64,000 nt of DNA, from the NCBI RefSeq assembly GCF_028583425.1, contig NC_072790.1:64008052-64072051 (forward strand), given 5' to 3'. Below, one piece after another: positions 60,391-64,000 of this stretch. Source of the DNA: Eublepharis macularius (Eukaryota; Chordata; Lepidosauria; Squamata; Eublepharidae). Positions within the stretch are counted from its first letter, which is position 1. The number at the start of each line of letters is the position of its first letter. The position numbers and the translations under genes were made by a program. The notes beneath the pieces were generated by a model. It ran no database searches, was not told where the DNA came from, and worked only from the letters and a program-made list of their open reading frames with translations.

Positions 60391-60447
60391 GTGAAACGAA
60401 TTAATGTGAAACGAATTGTGAAACAATTGTGAAACGCACTGTGAAAC
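60391..60447 (+). repeat. Tandem 'tgtgaaacgaatta' units
   Basis: About four to five degenerate copies of a 10-15-base unit (tgtgaaacgaattaatg, tgtgaaacgaat, tgtgaaacaat, tgtgaaacgcac, tgtgaaacgaattaatg). Confidence 0.75.
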
Positions 60448-60532
60448 GAATTAATGCACCAGCCTGGACAGCTCCCTGCTGAGAGGCATTCAAGCAATGC
60501 AGGTGTCCTGGTGGATTGATCCAATGGCATGC

Positions 60533-60567
60533 ACGAGAGAGAGGGAGAGAGAGAGAGAGGGGGAGAG
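60533..60567. repeat. (GA)n simple repeat
   Basis: Imperfect gagagaggg tract. Confidence 0.9.
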
Positions 60568-60568
60568 T

Positions 60569-63500
60569 GTAATTGAGGCTTTAAGTCTACTTAAGTCTTC
60601 TAGTCCTCAATAAGGGCAATGTGTGGACTCAAGATGCCTGCCACCCAGCATTCATTTGAACTATTATGAGAGAACTATATGCTTGAAGGGACCACACAGG
60701 CTTGATGAAAATACTAAGAAACAGATTTATTTCAGTGGTACACATGATTTGGTTGGTTTGTTTTGTTTTCCTTTTTCCCAGACCTCTCAGTATAAAAGTA
60801 ACAAAGTTATTGGAGAGCTGTGGCCTGAAAAAGTGTAACATTACAAAGCAGGTTTATTATTTGACTGTTTCAGACTTATAAGATGGAAAAGAAAGGCTTC
60901 TAATTTTTAACTGTTTTTGACAGAAACAGACCCAAACCCTACCTATTTTCAAAATACCTAAAGTCCCTAATGGACTCCCTTCCTAACCAGCAGACCTCCA
61001 AACCTTTCTCCCACCAAAATCCAACACACCCCAAGTCTGTCACTTGGCCAGAAGTTAACTGTCAAACACCTCTCCCCCCCCCCCCCTTTGCTACATTCCA
61101 ATTCCCCCTTTGAGAGCCACTGGCTGAGGCTCCTGAAGGGCAGAACTTGAAACTATCCATTACACTGTGAACATGAGCTAAATGTTCTAGTTGGACAGTG
61201 TGCTTGGCAGGAACGTACCTGCTAACTTATTCTCTCCCCTCACTACCCCTGTCCCTCACTGCAGGCAAAATGTACATCTCTGTACTCAATGTACTGAACT
61301 GATATACCCATTGTATTCTGAAAAACAGTCTCCAAGTGCAGAATTATACAAACATATGAAAACATACACAAGGCAGTCCAGTCTAAGTTTCAGGATAATA
61401 CTGAATAAGATCTCGAAGCATTCTTATTGCTTGGGGTGTTAGTATGAAATTATCACGCATAACATTTTACTTTTTCCACTAAATAAAATTACATACAGGG
61501 ATTTACCGCCTTTACATATTTAATTAAGAAATCTCTTTACTAATTTATTCATCAAAATCTTTTTACTAGTTTTACTAATTACTTTTTACTAACACATTTC
61601 AGGTTTTTTTTTATTCATTTGAGTCTATTGAAACTATAGCCTTTAAAAAAAACTACAGGTATAAGCATTTGCATAGAAGGAAATTACCTTTCATTTTTCA
61701 GCCACAGTGGTTATACTTTAAGGTAGCTATAGCTTTTAAAAATATTTATCTATTCAAGAAATAGTCAAGTTGACATATTGATTTCATTCCACTCTGAGGC
61801 CAATTTCTTTTAATTTAATCTTGTTTCAGCATAAGTTTAATTTTTCCATTTATGCACAGAGAAAATAGAGTTCCGGAACCTGCAATGAATACTCCCCACG
61901 TTGACCTGTAAAGCTTTCTTCAGGGATTATAAAATAGCTTAACTGACTTGCTAGTCAAATCTTTGTAGTTCTGCGGTTGCTTCAAATTCATTTTTCATTC
62001 ATGCATTAACCCAAATTCTCAGAGAAATTAACAGGGCTTGGGCAGCACAGCTGTTTTCTTACCACAGTCCAGTCCCTTGGTCTTCAGTATAATTATGCAT
62101 AAGACACAAAGAGATTAAAGTGGATTCTAGTTACCAAAAATTTTATTCCATGACTCGTCAATTTTCTTCAGTTAAAGAAACATCCTAAATAGATCAAGAC
62201 CTAGTATCCTAAATCTGACATAAAACAGAGACAAAAGTTTGTAACCACCTAATCATTCAGGGGTTGCTCTAGTGGCTGGTATGATCGTAAAAGAATGGGC
62301 CAGAAGCTGTACCAGCCCTTGTTTCAATAGCTTGCTTCTGCAGGACAGCTACTGAAATGGAACTCCTTAAATCAAAGAACTCAAAGCCGAAGAAGCATGA
62401 ATGGAACTTTGCCAGTAGAATGCTACCAATTCCTCCCTCCCAGTGCAACCCTGCCCTGTTATTTCTGAAAATTGGAGACTCTGACCATTGGAAACAGCAT
62501 GGAACAATGCATCAGAGAGCTGCAGTGGGGAAAGGAAAAATGACAGAAACATACCTCCACCCAAACTGGTGCAAGTTCTTGCCCCATTCATGCAAGAGCT
62601 CACAAAAGAGCACTAGGTTGATCATCTTCCCTTTACAAGTTCTCACTGTATTTACAGAAGCAGGAGAGAGAGAGACAGTAGGAAAAAGTTTTGACAAGAT
62701 CTGTAGCATCAATTCTGCTCTATTCATGGCTCTTTGGACCTAAACCAAGGCTCCCAACAATCATGAGTCTGATTTCAGCCTGTTCTTGCAAACATGAGGA
62801 ACATCATTGGTGTCTTCAGCTCATTTCTTCCCAAACTTCCAGTACAAGGAAGTAATGGTGGAACCAGTTCCATTCCTGGAGTTTTTCTTCTGCTACACAG
62901 AGTGAGTTCTTACTCAACAAGTACAATGACAACTGACTTGCATGTGAGAAACAGCCATCAGAAATCCTAGGCCAAAGAGATTTCAAATCTAACACCATGT
63001 TTTCAAATTGACACAGTTCACATATTCAGTGATGAGACTGGTGACAATTCATTTTTTATTTTACACTTTTATCTATATGAGAGATTTTGTTTTGCAACCT
63101 CAAAACAAGTAGCAAATAAACAACACAAATCCTTTCAGTACATCTGCCATTGAAGTCCCTTTCTTATACCACCCCAAACCCTTATAATCTGTCCTCGCAG
63201 AGATATCTGAACAATGGCAACTGATCATGTGGCCTTTTCTAAGCAGAAGGAGAGGAAGATTGCACAAGCTCAGGACATCTTGTTTCTGCCCATCTGTCAA
63301 CAGTGAGCAATGAACCCACTTTCAGAATGTATTCATTTTGTACCAAAATAGAAGGCTAAAGAGTATACAAAGACTCAGCCATATTTTAAAATATTCTCTC
63401 TCTCAGGGCTCAGAATTAGCAGAATTAATTTGACAGATTTGCTTTGTGGTTTATCAGTACATGCTGAAAATGATAGCTGAAAAAACACTTTAAGGCAAGT

Positions 63501-64000
63501 GTCCTGAAAGATTTATGGCTATTTCAAGAGAATGTTTTACACATTCTTTCAATGCAGCATGATACATTATTTAAAAAGAGGAAAATGTTGTAATCATTAC
63601 AGAAAAGGTGCTCTTGAACTACTTGACCTACCATTCAGCTTTAATGTGGTTCAACTGTTAATAGCTTGTAGGAGTCTTGCTTTTTGTTCCAATTTGGCTT
63701 GGTTGCAACAGTCTCAAACAGATGATAGTATGGAAAGGAAATAGATTGCTTCACAAATTAGTTCATTAAAACAGTAAAAAGAGCAGTGATTTTTTTTTCA
63801 GACAAATGTACCCCTTTCCATTTCTGAAATGCTGCTATCTTTTGTCCAAAAATGGTTCTACGGGATTGCAGCCTTCCATTGACCATACACTGAAACTTCT
63901 GGTATGTGATCTTACATATTGTTATGTTGGAATTCTGGAGCTGTGTTCTCTGTTGTACATCAACATCAAGAGAGACCAGCATCTGGGCTGTGTCCCAAAA
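60569..64000. other. BMP5 intron 3, nothing recognised
   Basis: A homopolymer C run lies near 61074-61087. Open frames of 60-128 codons (the longest 62357-62743, plus strand) show no domain. No BMP5 exon 3 was found up to the end of the window. Confidence 0.35.

Noticed and set aside
60391..60447. Repeat-spacer look of a CRISPR-like array
   Set aside because: Short degenerate tandem units without unique spacers, in a vertebrate genome.
62040..62100. Possible minus-strand exon ending ACTGTG before gtaaga
   Set aside because: The preceding reading frame does not match BMP5 exon 3 or any known protein. A donor-like motif alone is common.
62357..62743. 128-codon plus-strand open frame
   Set aside because: No domain and no homologue recognised. 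It lies inside BMP5 intron 3 on the opposite strand.

Overview
This 64 kb window is vertebrate nuclear DNA, most likely from a squamate reptile. The reasons are short exons separated by multi-kilobase introns, tRNA-derived SINEs of squamate type, 5S rRNA-derived SINEs (5S-Sauria type), hAT-type MITEs with 8-bp target duplications, a DIRS-like retroelement and an L1 tail. The species cannot be named from the sequence alone.

The only protein-coding gene I can support is BMP5 (bone morphogenetic protein 5), on the minus strand. Four coding exons are present, matching exons 4 to 7 of the seven-exon vertebrate gene: 55216-55413, 47243-47319, 40934-41044 and 34527-34676. All splice sites are GT/AG, the phases match and the frame is open to the stop codon. 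Together they encode the last part of the prodomain, the RSVR furin site, and the complete mature ligand with its seven cystine-knot cysteines. Exons 1 to 3 were not found and presumably lie beyond position 64000. A probable 3' UTR runs from 34526 down to about 32800, with an AU-rich element near the stop and two AATAAA signals at its far end.

Layout: 1-32800 is gene-free DNA downstream of BMP5. It holds SINEs, TIR/MITE elements, a hAT MITE with perfect target duplications (12228-12891), a broken DIRS-like element with inverted ends (about 19855-23470) invaded by a 874-bp CpG-rich TIR element, an L1 3' end (about 26010-26668) and an LTR-like block (31300-31870). Next come the 3' UTR and exon 7 (32800-34676). 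Intron 6 (34677-40933) has two long palindromes only about 170 bp apart plus a (TTTG)29 microsatellite. Intron 5 (41045-47242) has a GC-rich element with internal degenerate tandem units. Intron 4 (47320-55215) has two solo LTRs, one of them in gene-sense orientation. The visible part of intron 3 (55414-64000) has a second copy of the hAT MITE and more SINEs.

No new multi-gene system is visible. The most notable points are a possible glutamine-to-glutamate change at the exon 5/6 junction in the mature BMP5 ligand, the paired palindromes in intron 6, two related hAT MITEs sharing a matching internal segment, and the DIRS remnant.
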